A stretch of DNA of 64,000 bases, from the NCBI GenBank assembly GCA_016213205.1, contig JACRAZ010000077.1:1-64000 (forward strand), in the 5' to 3' direction. Made by a program: the position numbers and the translations under genes. The notes under the pieces were generated by a model. The model was given only the letters and a program-made list of their open reading frames with translations, had not been told where the DNA came from and did no database searches. Shown one piece after another: positions 9,978-19,056 of the stretch (within the stretch, counting starts at the first letter, position 1; each line of letters starts with the position of its first letter). The DNA comes from Burkholderiales bacterium. Lineage in GTDB: Bacteria; Pseudomonadota; Gammaproteobacteria; Burkholderiales; Burkholderiaceae_C.

Positions 9978-10775
9978 ATGGACACCCTTCGCCGCGCCGT
10001 GCTGGCGCCGCTGCTGGCGCGCGACGCCGACACCAAGGCCCGGCTGGCCCGGACCATCGACCTCACGCTGCCGGTGGGCGCCGACGATCCGCTGGCCGAG
10101 CCGCCCGGCATTCCCGGCCGGCCCGAGCGCCCTGCCCTGGTGCCGCACACCCAGCTCAAGCAACGCTCGATGCGCACGCCCGAGGGCCGCGCGGCGCTGC
10201 TGCATGCGCTGGCGCACATCGAGCTGAACGCGATCGACCTGGCCTGCGACATCGTCTGGCGCTTTGCCGGCCTGCCGGAGGCCTTCTACCGCCAGTGGGC
10301 CACCATCGCGCTGGAGGAGGCCTGCCACTTCGAGCTGCTGCGCGACCACCTGCGCACCCAGGGCTTCGACTACGGCGACTTCCCGGCCCACAACGCCTTG
10401 TGGGACATGGCGCAGAAGACGCGCCACGACCTGCTGGCCCGGCTGGCGCTGGTGCCGCGCACGCTGGAAGCGCGCGGGCTGGATGCCTCGCCGCCGATCA
10501 AGGCCAAGCTGGAGGGCGCGGGCGACCACGCGGCCGGTGCCATCCTGGACGTCATCCTGCGCGACGAGGTCGGCCACGTCGCGGTGGGCAACCACTGGTA
10601 TCGCTGGTTGTGCGAGGCGCGCGGCCTCGACCCGGTGGCCACCTATGCCGAGCTGGCCTCCACCCACCAGGCACCGCGCCAGCGCGGCCCGTTCAACCTG
10701 CCCGCGCGGCGCGCCGCCGGCTTCAGCGAGGCCGAGCTCGCTGCACTGGCCACCGCAGACACAGGCCCCCGATGA
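9978..10775 (+). CDS. DUF455 ferritin-like protein
   Basis: A 265-aa all-helical protein of the DUF455 ferritin-like group. Iron-ligand type Glu/His clusters are visible: [29 protein letters not shown] and [14 protein letters not shown], the spacing of a four-helix di-iron bundle. I use the ATG at 9978 ([13 protein letters not shown]), which matches where family members start; ATG 9969 is an alternative. The function of the family is unknown; an oxidase or metal-handling role is only inferred. Its stop overlaps the start of the M81 metallopeptidase gene (ATGA), which suggests the two products act together. Confidence 0.88.
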   Translation: MDTLRRAVLAPLLARDADTKARLARTIDLTLPVGADDPLAEPPGIPGRPERPALVPHTQLKQRSMRTPEGRAALLHALAHIELNAIDLACDIVWRFAGLPEAFYRQWATIALEEACHFELLRDHLRTQGFDYGDFPAHNALWDMAQKTRHDLLARLALVPRTLEARGLDASPPIKAKLEGAGDHAAGAILDVILRDEVGHVAVGNHWYRWLCEARGLDPVATYAELASTHQAPRQRGPFNLPARRAAGFSEAELAALATADTGPR

Positions 10776-12277
10776 GAATCTTCGTTGCCGGCTTCCAGCA
10801 CGAGACCAACACCTTCGCCCCCTCCAAGGCCGACTGGGCCGCGTTCGAGCGCGGCTCCTCGTACCCCGCGTTCTCGCGCGGCACGGCGATGCTGGACCTG
10901 ATCGGCCCCAGCAGCCTGCCGATGGCCGGCTTCCTGGCCGAGGCACGGGCGCGCGGCTGGACCCCCGTGCCCTCGGTGTGGGCCGGTGCCACGCCCTCGG
11001 CGCCGGTGACCGAAGACGCGTTCGAGCGCATCAGCGCCGCGCTGCTGCAAGACCTGCATGCGGCCGGCCGCGTCGACGCGGTGTTCCTGGATCTGCACGG
11101 TGCCGCCGTGGCCGAGCACCTGGACGATGCCGAGGGCGAACTGCTGGCCCGCGTGCGCGCGGTGGTCGGCCCCACGCTGCCGCTGGTGGCCACGCTGGAC
11201 CTGCATGCCAACCTCAGCGAACGCATGCTGGCCCTGGCCGATGCGTTTGCGGTGTATCGCACCTACCCGCACGTGGACATGGTGCAAGCCGGCCAGCGTG
11301 CCGCCGGCATGCTGGCGCGGCGGCTGGCACCCGGCGCACCCCGCTGGCACACGCGCCACCGCCGCCTGCCCTTCCTGCTGCCGCTGAACACCCAGTGCAC
11401 GCTGATGGCGCCGGCCACCGAGGTGATGCAACGCCTGGCCGAGCTGCAGGCCGCGCACGGCGTCGAACTCGAACTCGCGATGGGCTTCCCCGCCGCCGAC
11501 ATCGCCGACTGCGGGCCGGTGGTGTTCGGCCACGGCGCCGATGCGCAGGCCGTGCAGCAGGCGGTGGACGCGCTGCACGACGAGGTGGTGGCCCGCCGCG
11601 CCGAATGGGCACTGCACTGGCTGGCCCCGCGCGAGGCGGTGCGCGAGGCCCTGCGCCTGGCCGAGGGCGCGACGCAGCCCGTGGTGATCGCCGATACCCA
11701 GGACAACCCCGGGGCCGGCGGCGACAGCAACACCACCGGCCTGCTGCACGCCCTGCTGGCCGAAGGCGCGGGCCGGCGCTTCCCGGGCCGGGTGGCACTG
11801 GGCCTGCTGTTCGACCCCGATGCCGCGCAGGCGGCCTGCGCGGCCGGCGTGGGCGCCCAGCTGTCCTTGTCGCTGGGCCGCTCGGTCGCGGCCTACGACG
11901 GCACGCCCACCGACGCGCCGGTGCAGGCCGAGGTCACGGTGATGGCCACCAGCGACGGCATCGTGCCGCTGCACGGCCCGATGACGGCCGGTGGCACCGC
12001 CCGCCTGGGACCCTGCGCCCGGGTGGACGTGCAAGGCGTGCAGGTGCTGCTGGCCAGCGCCAAGGCCCAGATGCTGGACCTGGACCTGTGCCGCTTTCTC
12101 GGCGTGGAACCGGTGAAGATGGCGATCATCGTCGTCAAGAGCTCGGTGCACTTCCGGGCCGCGTTCGCACCAGTGGCCGCGCACATCCTGGTGGCCAAGG
12201 CGCCCGGGCCGATGGCGGCCGATCCGGCCGACCTGCCCTGGACCCGGCTGCCAGCGGATCGGGCACGGCGGCCCTGA
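10772..12277 (+). CDS. M81 family metallopeptidase (MlrC-like)
   Basis: A 501-aa protein of the M81/MlrC family, named after the microcystin-degrading linear-peptide hydrolase. Visible metal-site motifs include FQHETNTFAP near the N-terminus, FLDLHGA, LDLHAN and DTQDNPGAGGDSN in the C-terminal domain. In most bacteria these enzymes stand in amino acid or peptide catabolic regions, and microcystin is not the natural substrate; the substrate here is unknown. No signal peptide, so cytoplasmic. ATG 10772 overlaps the previous stop by 4 bp. Confidence 0.92.
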   Translation: MRIFVAGFQHETNTFAPSKADWAAFERGSSYPAFSRGTAMLDLIGPSSLPMAGFLAEARARGWTPVPSVWAGATPSAPVTEDAFERISAALLQDLHAAGRVDAVFLDLHGAAVAEHLDDAEGELLARVRAVVGPTLPLVATLDLHANLSERMLALADAFAVYRTYPHVDMVQAGQRAAGMLARRLAPGAPRWHTRHRRLPFLLPLNTQCTLMAPATEVMQRLAELQAAHGVELELAMGFPAADIADCGPVVFGHGADAQAVQQAVDALHDEVVARRAEWALHWLAPREAVREALRLAEGATQPVVIADTQDNPGAGGDSNTTGLLHALLAEGAGRRFPGRVALGLLFDPDAAQAACAAGVGAQLSLSLGRSVAAYDGTPTDAPVQAEVTVMATSDGIVPLHGPMTAGGTARLGPCARVDVQGVQVLLASAKAQMLDLDLCRFLGVEPVKMAIIVVKSSVHFRAAFAPVAAHILVAKAPGPMAADPADLPWTRLPADRARRP

Positions 12278-12878
12278 CCGGGCCGCCGCGCCACCTGCAT
12301 CAGGACCGTGGTGGGCCATCCCACCAATCGTGCGCGGCCGCAGGTGCTCAACCGCGTCCCGGCCCTGGACGTTGGGCTGCTGAAGCAGCTTGAGGTCGTT
12401 GACTCGGGCACACGCTGGATGCGGTCGCCCTGGCCCGCCGCGAGCCCGACGGCCGTGCTGCCCTGCGCCCGCTCGTCTTCCCAGAAGGTGGCATGCGCGG
12501 TGCTGGCCCAGGCCATGATGCGGTAGCTGCTGGGCGTGCGCCTGCCGGCATCGATCTCGATGCCGCAGCCAGGCGGCGCTGCCGATGTTGGCCTTGAAAT
12601 CGAAGCCCGCGCCGGGCAGCCTCCAGTCCTGCGGGACGTCCCTCAACTTCATGTTGGACACCGCCACACCGGGCGAGCGAGGGACCACCGGCCATCCCCG
12701 CATCTTGGTGCCCGACTCGTTGTGCGACGGCGCATCGGATGAGGGCGTCCGGATGCCGAGTGCGAAGCGGTGCAACATCCGGCCGCATCTCGGGGCCGAC
12801 GGGGCGCCCTGCGGCGCGCGCCCGACGCCTCGGCGTGGCCGGCCGGATGCGATTGGCTCGGTACAGTAACGCCGCCGA
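12278..12878. other. Gene-free stretch, possible decayed gene on minus strand
   Basis: No intact gene of convincing codon use is seen in these 601 bp. On the minus strand an open segment from ATG 12652 (MKLRDVPQDWRLPGAGFDF) reads plausibly to about 12570, then protein-like sequence seems to continue in the next frame (RTPSSYRIMAWASTAHATFW, to about 12480), and then in the first frame again (LKLLQQPNVQGRDAVEHLRP near 12330-12390). This pattern would fit a gene with two frameshifts. I do not recognise a family with confidence, and chance open frames are common at this base composition. Confidence 0.3.
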
Positions 12879-13952
12879 TCAGTGGCGCCCGAAGCCGGCG
12901 TCGCGCGCCCGCACGATAGCCTGCGCGCGGTTCTCCACCACGAGCTTGTCGAACACTGCCGACACCTGGTTGCGCACCGTCTTGTCCGACAGGCCCAGCC
13001 GCGCCGCGATCTGCGCGTTGTCCAGGCCTTGCGCCAGCAATTCGACCAGTTCGCGCTGGCGCACCGTGAGACCCGGAAAGGCACCGGCCGGGCCGCCGTG
13101 CTCGCGACTAAGGAAACCGTTCACCGCCTCCAGCCAGCGGCGCCAACCGGGCTCGGATTCCAGCAGCAGGTGGTTGCCACTGTCGATGGGCACGAACTGC
13201 GCGCCGGGGATGCCACCGGCCAGCAGCCGCCCTTCGGCAAAGGGCACGCGCACGTCGCGCTGGCTGTGCAGCACCAGCGTGGGGCATTGCACCATCGGCA
13301 GCAGCGCGGTCACGTCGATCACGTTGAACTCGCGCATGAAGCGTGCGGCGTTTTGCGGCGAGGTGCTCACGCGCTCCATCTCGTTGAACCAGCGGTGCTG
13401 CTCGGCCGTGCCGCCGGGGATGAACTGGGTGGTGAAGAACTGCCGGAACGAGGGGTCGTCCTTGCCCCAGCCGATCTCGGCCAGGTGGCACATGATCTCG
13501 GCCTCGTTGCGCAGCTCGGGCGTGTCACTGCGCACCAGCCGGCCACGCGCATAACCGCCGTGCAGCACCAGGTGGCTCACACGATGCGGGTGCTTGACCG
13601 CATAGGCAACGGCCACCGCCGCGCCCTGCGAGATGCCCAGCAGCGCAAAGCGGCCGGGGGCCACCGCGTCGGCCACCGTCTCGAGGTCGCGCACCCAGTT
13701 GGGGAAACCCAGGTCGGGCACCACCCAGTCCGACAGGCCACAGCCCCGCTCGTCGTAGCGCACGAAGCTGCCCCGCTCGGACATCGCGCGCAACAGGTGC
13801 CGCCAGACCGGGCTGTCCCAGTCCACCTCCAGATGCGAGAGCCAGGTAGCCGCCTTGATCAACATGGGCTGGCCCTGGCCGCTGCTGGCGTAAGCCAGGC
13901 GCACGCCGTCGCTGGCGGTCGCAAACCGGATCTGCTGTTCGGTCTTGGCCAT
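12879..13952 (-). CDS. Alpha/beta-hydrolase fused to LuxR-type HTH regulator
   Basis: A 357-aa fusion. Residues 5-270 form an alpha/beta-hydrolase: nucleophile elbow GISQGAA, the acid segment LHSQRDVRVPF and the His in SGNHLLLE. Residues 290-355 form a LuxR/GerE helix-turn-helix (LTVRQRELVELLAQGLDNAQIAARLGLSDKTV). Such proteins are thought to sense a small ester or lipid-like ligand with the hydrolase fold and control nearby genes. It diverges from a FAD-dependent oxidoreductase gene across a 356-bp spacer, the likely target. ATG 13952 begins the hydrolase homology; the open frame upstream runs through intergenic repeats and is not used. Confidence 0.9.
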   Translation of the reverse strand: MAKTEQQIRFATASDGVRLAYASSGQGQPMLIKAATWLSHLEVDWDSPVWRHLLRAMSERGSFVRYDERGCGLSDWVVPDLGFPNWVRDLETVADAVAPGRFALLGISQGAAVAVAYAVKHPHRVSHLVLHGGYARGRLVRSDTPELRNEAEIMCHLAEIGWGKDDPSFRQFFTTQFIPGGTAEQHRWFNEMERVSTSPQNAARFMREFNVIDVTALLPMVQCPTLVLHSQRDVRVPFAEGRLLAGGIPGAQFVPIDSGNHLLLESEPGWRRWLEAVNGFLSREHGGPAGAFPGLTVRQRELVELLAQGLDNAQIAARLGLSDKTVRNQVSAVFDKLVVENRAQAIVRARDAGFGRH

Positions 13953-14308
13953 CAGAACCGCCCGGCCGTTCCGAAGGTTCTGGGCGCCCTCTTGGGGGGC
14001 TGCGAACGAAGTGAGCTGGGGGGCACCATCACAACCGCCCGGCCGTTCCGAAGGTTCTGGGCGCCCCAAGGCCCACGCAGGGGGCCCCTCTGGCCTTGGG
14101 TGGCCGCGACCGAAGTGAACTGGGAGGCACCATGCGCCGATGCTAGGGCCGCGGCCCGCCGGGGACAACCGTCCTGCCCGCCCGAGTGATGAGGCCGGCC
14201 GCCGCGGCCGCGACGGGACAAAGCGCCCATGACGGCGCGGCCGCCCTGAGAAGAATCGGTGACTCCCATCCACGCCGCCGCCGCGCGGCAACCGCGAGGA
14301 GTTCGATC
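13953..14308. promoter_or_regulatory. Divergent intergenic region, hydrolase/LuxR and oxidoreductase
   Basis: This 356-bp spacer separates two divergent genes. The half next to the regulator is the tandem repeat at 13956-14132. The other half (14133-14308) holds no gene; I see no clear -35/-10 pair and no strong LuxR-type palindrome, only G/C-rich sequence and a GAGGAG ribosome binding site at 14296-14301 for the oxidoreductase. A promoter for each gene is expected here from the layout. Confidence 0.4.
13956..14132. repeat. Imperfect tandem intergenic repeat, two units
   Basis: Two related units start at 13956 and 14033. A 33-34 bp block (ending GAAGGTTCTGGGCGCC) is identical in both, and both units end in a CGAAGTGA-CTGGGxGGCACCAT block (about 14006-14029 and 14109-14132). 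The second unit has extra C/G-rich sequence containing GGCCCACGCAGGGGGCCC. It lies directly upstream of the hydrolase/LuxR gene. Elements of this look are frequent between genes in Comamonadaceae and relatives, but the function is unknown. Confidence 0.75.
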
Positions 14309-15742
14309 ATGTCCCAAGAACACGTGTCCCCTACCGCCCGACGCGCTGTGGTGCTGGGCGCCAGCATGGCCGGCCTGCTCGCCGCGCGGGTGCTCAGCGA
14401 GCGATTCGGCGAGGTCGTGCTGCTCGAGCGCGACGAATTGCCCGACGACGCCGCACCGCGCAAGGGCACGCCGCAGGCCGTGCACTCGCACGGCCTGCTG
14501 GCACGCGGCCGGCAAGTCATCGAGGCGCTGTTCCCGGGCTTCACGCAGGCCATGATCGATGCCGGTGGCATGCAGGGCGACCTGCAGGCCGAAACGGGCC
14601 TTGACGCGGCGCGCCGCCGCTTCGCGCGAGGCCATGCCGGCGAGAACGGCCTGGCCGTGAGCCGCTTGACGATCGAGGCCGAGTTGCGCCGCCGCGTGCG
14701 GGCGCTGCCGGGCGTGCACCTGCTCGACAGCGTCGATGTCATCGCGCCGGAGTTCGATGCCGCCACGCGCCGCGTGGTGGGCGTGCGCTACGTGTCGCGC
14801 ATTGGTGACGCCCGTGGCAGCACCTTGTCGGCCGACCTGGTGGTCGATTGCACCGGTCGCGGCTCGCGCATGCCGGCCTGGTTGGCCAGTTGGGGCTTCC
14901 CGGCGCCGAGCGAGGAGCGCGTCAACGTGGGCCTGGCCTACGTGACCGCCTATTTCCGCCGCGACGGCGCGTTGGCGCGAGGCCCGGGCCTGGACCTGGT
15001 GGCGCTGATCTGCACCGCCACGCCCGAGCTGCCGCGCGCCGCGGTGCTGATCGCGCAGGAACCCGGCAGCGACGGTGTGCCGCGCTGGGTGAGCACTGTC
15101 GGCGGTTACGCCGGCGACCACCCGGCACCCACGATCCAGGGCATGCGCGAGCGGGCGCTGCAGATCGGCAGCCCGGAACTCGTGAAGCTCACGCACGAGG
15201 GCGAGTGCATCGGCGAGCCGCTGCGCTACAGCTTCCCGCACAGCCTGCGCCGCCGCTACGAGCGCCTGCCCGAGTTTCCGGCCGGCCTGCTGGTGATGGG
15301 GGATGCGCAGACCAGCTTCAACCCGATCTATGGCCAGGGCATGACGGTGGCGGCCTGCGAATCGCTGGCCCTGCGCGCCGCATTGAAGGGCGGGCTGTCA
15401 GGGCTGGCGAAGCGCTATTTCAAGGCCTCGGCCAAGGTGATCGACATTCCCTGGCAACTGGCCGTGGGCGCCGACCTCGCGCTGCCGCTGGTGCCCGGAA
15501 AGCGACCGTGGTCGGTGCGCTTCGTCAATGCCTACGTCGCGCGGCTGTATCGCGCAGCGGCGCAGGATGCCGTGGTGGCGCGCGCCTTCCTGCGCGTGAT
15601 CCACCTGCTGGACCAGCCGCCGGCGCTGTTTGCGCCGGGCATCGTGGCACGGGTGCTGTGGAAGTCGCGCCAGGCGGTGCAGCAGCAGGGGCGGCCGGCC
15701 GCGGCGCAGGCCCCGGCGCGCACGGCGCACACCGCCTCCTGA
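14309..15742 (+). CDS. FAD-dependent oxidoreductase (monooxygenase/halogenase-like)
   Basis: A 477-aa flavoprotein. The N-terminal dinucleotide-binding motif is VVLGASMAGLLAARVL followed by an acidic strand end VVLLERD, and the second FAD motif GD is in LLVMGDAQTSFNPIYGQGM near residue 330. This pattern fits group A flavin monooxygenases and related geranylgeranyl-reductase-type enzymes; the substrate cannot be read from sequence. ATG 14309 has GAGGAG seven bases upstream. The gene diverges from a hydrolase/LuxR regulator that likely controls it. Confidence 0.87.
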   Translation: MSQEHVSPTARRAVVLGASMAGLLAARVLSERFGEVVLLERDELPDDAAPRKGTPQAVHSHGLLARGRQVIEALFPGFTQAMIDAGGMQGDLQAETGLDAARRRFARGHAGENGLAVSRLTIEAELRRRVRALPGVHLLDSVDVIAPEFDAATRRVVGVRYVSRIGDARGSTLSADLVVDCTGRGSRMPAWLASWGFPAPSEERVNVGLAYVTAYFRRDGALARGPGLDLVALICTATPELPRAAVLIAQEPGSDGVPRWVSTVGGYAGDHPAPTIQGMRERALQIGSPELVKLTHEGECIGEPLRYSFPHSLRRRYERLPEFPAGLLVMGDAQTSFNPIYGQGMTVAACESLALRAALKGGLSGLAKRYFKASAKVIDIPWQLAVGADLALPLVPGKRPWSVRFVNAYVARLYRAAAQDAVVARAFLRVIHLLDQPPALFAPGIVARVLWKSRQAVQQQGRPAAAQAPARTAHTAS

Positions 15743-15774
15743 TGGCCGGATGTGCAAGGCTCACGCGCTCCGGT

Positions 15775-16512
15775 TCAGGCGCCGAGCTGGCCCAGGAACG
15801 CACGGATGCGCGCGTTGTCCTGAGCGCCGAAGAAGCGCTCTGGCGGCGCATCCTGCGCGATGCAGCCCTGGTCGAAGAACAGGATGCGGTGGCCCACCTC
15901 ACGTGCAAAGCCCATCTCGTGGGTGACCACGATCATCGTCATGCCGCCGGCGGCGAGCTGCTTCATCACGTCCAGCACCTCCTTCACCATCTCGGGGTCC
16001 AGTGCCGAGGTGGGTTCGTCGAACAGCATCACGCGCGGCTGCATGGCCAGCGCCCGCGCGATCGCCACCCGCTGCTGCTGCCCGCCCGACAACTGGAACG
16101 GGTGCTTGGCCAAGTGCGTGGCCAGGCCCACACGCTCCAGCAGCTCGGCCGCGCGGGCCTCGGCCTCGGCCCGGGTGAGGCCGCGCACCCGCCGCGGCGC
16201 CAGGGCCACGTTCTCCAGCACCGTGAGGTGGGGAAACAGGTTGAACTGCTGGAACACCATGCCCACCTCGGCACGCAGTGCATCCAGGTGGCGTGGGTCG
16301 TCGTCCACCTCGATGCCGTCCACCACGATGCGGCCGCTGTCGTGCTTTTCCAGCCGGTTCAGCGTGCGCAGCAGCGTGCTCTTGCCCGAGCCCGAGGCGC
16401 CGACGATCACCGCCACCTCGCCGGCGTTGAACTGCGTGCTCACCTCGCGCAGCACCGTCACCGCGCCGAAGCGCTTGCTGACCTTGTCCACCACGATCAG
16501 CGGCGCGCTCAT
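15775..16512 (-). CDS. Polar amino acid ABC transporter, ATP-binding protein
   Basis: A 245-aa ATPase of the GlnQ/HisP type. Walker [11 protein letters not shown]-loop VFQQFNLFP, signature LSGGQQQR, Walker [13 protein letters not shown] and the switch His in VTHEMGFA are all intact. It energises import with the permease encoded just upstream, whose stop overlaps this start by 4 bp (ATGA). Together with the binding protein this is a complete three-gene importer for a polar amino acid; the exact ligand is not evident. Confidence 0.96.
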   Translation of the reverse strand: MSAPLIVVDKVSKRFGAVTVLREVSTQFNAGEVAVIVGASGSGKSTLLRTLNRLEKHDSGRIVVDGIEVDDDPRHLDALRAEVGMVFQQFNLFPHLTVLENVALAPRRVRGLTRAEAEARAAELLERVGLATHLAKHPFQLSGGQQQRVAIARALAMQPRVMLFDEPTSALDPEMVKEVLDVMKQLAAGGMTMIVVTHEMGFAREVGHRILFFDQGCIAQDAPPERFFGAQDNARIRAFLGQLGA

Positions 16513-17294
16513 TGCATTCGCGCCTCGATGTCGAAGCGCCGCTCCACCGCGTCGGACATCAGCGTGAGCAATGTCGTCAGCAGCAGGTAGATCAGCGCGG
16601 TGGTCACCAGCGTGGGCGTGGCCTGGAAGGTGGCGGCCTGGATGCGGTTGCCGATGGTGGTGAGCTCCACCACGCCGATGGTGTAGGCCAGCGACGAATC
16701 CTTCAGCAGCGCCACGCCGTTGTTCACCAGCGGCGGCAGCGCGATCTTGATCGCCTGCGCAAAGGTGACGTCGACGAAGGTGTGCCAGCGCGACAGGCCG
16801 AGCGCCCGCGCTGCCTCCATCTGGCCGCGCGGCACCGCCAGCAGCCCGGCGCGGATGGCCTCGGCGTTGTAGGCCCCCACGTTGAACGACAGCGCCAGGC
16901 AGGCCGCCGAGAACTCGCTGAGGTTCAGCGCCGGCACCAGCTGCGGCAGCGCGAAATAGGCGAACAGCACCTGCACCAGCAGCGGCGTGCCACGCATCAC
17001 CCAGATGTAGCCGCCGGCCAGCCAGCGCAGCGGCCACAGCCGCGACAGCTTGCCCAGCGCCGCCAGCACCCCCAGCCCCACGCCGCATAGGCCCGACACC
17101 AGCGTGAGCATCATCGTCATGCGCGCAGCCTCGGCGAACTGCGCGGCATTGCTGCCGATGGGCTCGGGCGCCCAGGCCAGCGGGATGCCCAGGCCCCACA
17201 GCGCCAGCACCAGCAACGCGGCGCCGGTGGCCAGCGCGGCACTGCTGCGCTGGCGCCGGCTCCAGTGCGCCGGCCAGAGCGCCATCAGGTCCAC
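16509..17294 (-). CDS. Polar amino acid ABC transporter, permease
   Basis: A 261-aa inner-membrane protein with about five transmembrane segments, the first at residues 20-40. The cytoplasmic EAA loop that contacts the ATPase is seen as [31 protein letters not shown] is the HisM/GlnP family signature. It lies between the binding-protein gene (7 bp gap) and the ATPase gene (4 bp overlap). Unlike some systems there is only one permease gene, so a homodimer is expected. Confidence 0.96.
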   Translation of the reverse strand: MDLMALWPAHWSRRQRSSAALATGAALLVLALWGLGIPLAWAPEPIGSNAAQFAEAARMTMMLTLVSGLCGVGLGVLAALGKLSRLWPLRWLAGGYIWVMRGTPLLVQVLFAYFALPQLVPALNLSEFSAACLALSFNVGAYNAEAIRAGLLAVPRGQMEAARALGLSRWHTFVDVTFAQAIKIALPPLVNNGVALLKDSSLAYTIGVVELTTIGNRIQAATFQATPTLVTTALIYLLLTTLLTLMSDAVERRFDIEARMQ

Positions 17295-17301
17295 AGCGGG
17301 C

Positions 17302-18069
17302 TCACTTGCAGCGCACGTCTTCCTGGAACCAGCGCTGCGAGATCTTCCCGTAGCTGCCGTCGGCCATCATCGCGGCCAGGGCCTTGTTCACCTCGTCGGC
17401 CAGGCCGGTGTTGCCCTTGCCCACGGCCGAGGCGATGCGTTCGACAAAGAGGAAGTCGCCGATCTTCAGGCCGAACTTCGCGTCCTCCTTGGCCGCTGTC
17501 TTGGCGAGAAACTTGTCGGTGACCCAGGCATCGACCTTGCCCGTCTGCAGCGCCGCGCGCGACTGGGTGTCCTGCGGAAAGGTCTTCACCTCCTTCACGC
17601 CGGGGATCTTCTTCACGTTCTCGAGGTAGGTGGTGCCCACCTGCACCGCCACCACCTTGCCGGCCAGGTCCTTGGCGCCCTTGATCGCCGCATCCTTGGC
17701 CACCACCACGCCACCCGAGCAGTAGTGCGGTTCGGTGAAGGTCACCGCCTTGGCGCGCTCTTCGGTGATGCCGTGCGAGGCGATCACCATGTCCCAGCGG
17801 TCCTGCTGCAGGCCGGTGAGCAGCGCGTCGAAGCCGATCGTCTTCCACTCGATCTTCAGGCCCATCTTCGCGGCGATGGCTTCGGCCACGTCGACCTCGA
17901 AGCCCGTGAGCTTGGCACCCTGGAAGAAGTTGAAGGGTGCGAACTGGCCCTCGGTGGCGACGATGAGCTTGCCGCCCTTGCGGATCTGTTCGAGCGGCCG
18001 CGCCTGGGCGGAGGCCAGGCAGGCCAGCACCGTGGCGATGGCCAGCAGCGTCGACTTCAGCTTCTTCAT
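17302..18069 (-). CDS. Amino acid ABC transporter, periplasmic binding protein
   Basis: A 255-aa family 3 solute-binding protein. Residues 1-23 form a signal peptide (MKKLKSTLLAIATVLACLASAQA). The mature part starts GGKLIVATEGQFAPFNF, then shows GFEVDVAEAIA and DMVIASHGITEERAKAVTFTEPHY, the classic two-lobe pattern of glutamine/histidine/arginine binding proteins. It delivers ligand to the permease encoded 7 bp downstream. The start has a GGGAACG-type ribosome binding region rather than a strong AGGAG. Ligand specificity is not predictable here. Confidence 0.95.
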   Translation of the reverse strand: MKKLKSTLLAIATVLACLASAQARPLEQIRKGGKLIVATEGQFAPFNFFQGAKLTGFEVDVAEAIAAKMGLKIEWKTIGFDALLTGLQQDRWDMVIASHGITEERAKAVTFTEPHYCSGGVVVAKDAAIKGAKDLAGKVVAVQVGTTYLENVKKIPGVKEVKTFPQDTQSRAALQTGKVDAWVTDKFLAKTAAKEDAKFGLKIGDFLFVERIASAVGKGNTGLADEVNKALAAMMADGSYGKISQRWFQEDVRCK

Positions 18070-18120
18070 GGTGCGTTCCCTAGAGCGTGAGGCAGGCGGC
18101 GAAGTATCACCCGGGCCCGG

Positions 18121-19044
18121 TCATGCACGAGGGTGGTGGCTCGCATGCAGCTGGCGCAGGCGCTCGCGCGCCACGTGGGTGTAGATCGTGGTGGTGGAAA
18201 TGTCGGCATGGCCCAGCAGCATCTGCACCGCGCGCAGGTCGGCGCCGTGGTTCAGCAGGTGCGTCGCGAAGGCGTGGCGCAGCGTGTGCGGCGACAGCGG
18301 CACGCGGATGCCGGCCGTCTGCGCATGGCGCTTCACCAGGGCCCAGAACATCTGGCGGGTCATCGCGCCGCCGCGCGCGGTGACGAACAGGGCATCACTC
18401 TGCTGGCCCTTGAGGATGGCCGCGCGCGCCTCGGCCAGGTAGCGCTCGATCCAGGCCTGGGCCTCGCCGCCGAAGGGCACCAGGCGCTCCTTCGAGCCCT
18501 TGCCGGCCACGCTGATCACACCCTCGCGCAGGCCCACGCGCACGGTGTTCAGCGCCACCAGCTCGCTCACGCGCAGGCCGGCGGCGTACATCAGCTCCAG
18601 CATCGCGCGGTCGCGCAGGCCCAGGGGCTCGCTCACCTGCGGCGCCGCGAGCAGGGCCTCGACCTGCGCCTCGCTCAGCACCTTGGGCACGCGCATCGGC
18701 GTGCGCGCGCCGTCGAGCCGCAGCGTGGGATCGGCGCTCACCAGGTGCTCGCGCACCGCCCAGCGGAAGTAGCGCTTGAACACCGAGAGCCGCCGGTTCG
18801 CGGTGGTCGCGCGGCTGGCGCCGTGGCGGGCCGCCATGTAGCCCAGCAGGTCGGGCTCGGTGCTGGTTTCCAGCGCACGGCCGGCCTCGGTGGCCAGCCA
18901 TTGCGCGTACAGGCTCAGGTCGCGGCGGTAGGCCTCGAGCGTGAGGCGCGCCAGCCCGTCCTCGATCCACAGCGCGTCGACGAAGCGGTCGATCGAGCGA
19001 CGGCTGGCTTCGACCGCCCGCGACGCGTCAGGCGCTGGCGCCAT
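18121..19044 (-). CDS. xerD: Site-specific tyrosine recombinase XerD
   Basis: A 307-aa recombinase that with XerC resolves chromosome dimers at dif beside FtsK. Catalytic residues are present: R158 in AAGLRVSEL, the beta-hairpin Lys in GKGSKER (182-185), H253 and R256 in HTLRHAFATHLL, H279 in LLGHADISTT and the nucleophile Y288 in IYTHV. The N-terminal SAM-like DNA-binding domain covers residues 15-105. XerD rather than XerC is preferred from the SPHTLRHAFATHLL and LLGHADISTTTIYTHV wording. It sits 12 bp after a Bug-family gene and 51 bp before an ABC importer. Confidence 0.94.
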   Translation of the reverse strand: MAPAPDASRAVEASRRSIDRFVDALWIEDGLARLTLEAYRRDLSLYAQWLATEAGRALETSTEPDLLGYMAARHGASRATTANRRLSVFKRYFRWAVREHLVSADPTLRLDGARTPMRVPKVLSEAQVEALLAAPQVSEPLGLRDRAMLELMYAAGLRVSELVALNTVRVGLREGVISVAGKGSKERLVPFGGEAQAWIERYLAEARAAILKGQQSDALFVTARGGAMTRQMFWALVKRHAQTAGIRVPLSPHTLRHAFATHLLNHGADLRAVQMLLGHADISTTTIYTHVARERLRQLHASHHPRA

Positions 19045-19056
19045 GCCCCAGCCACC

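Noticed and set aside
12879..14291. Longer N-terminus for the hydrolase/LuxR protein, reading through the repeats
   Set aside because: The extra frame translates the intergenic repeat units and shows no homology; ATG 13952 begins the hydrolase fold.
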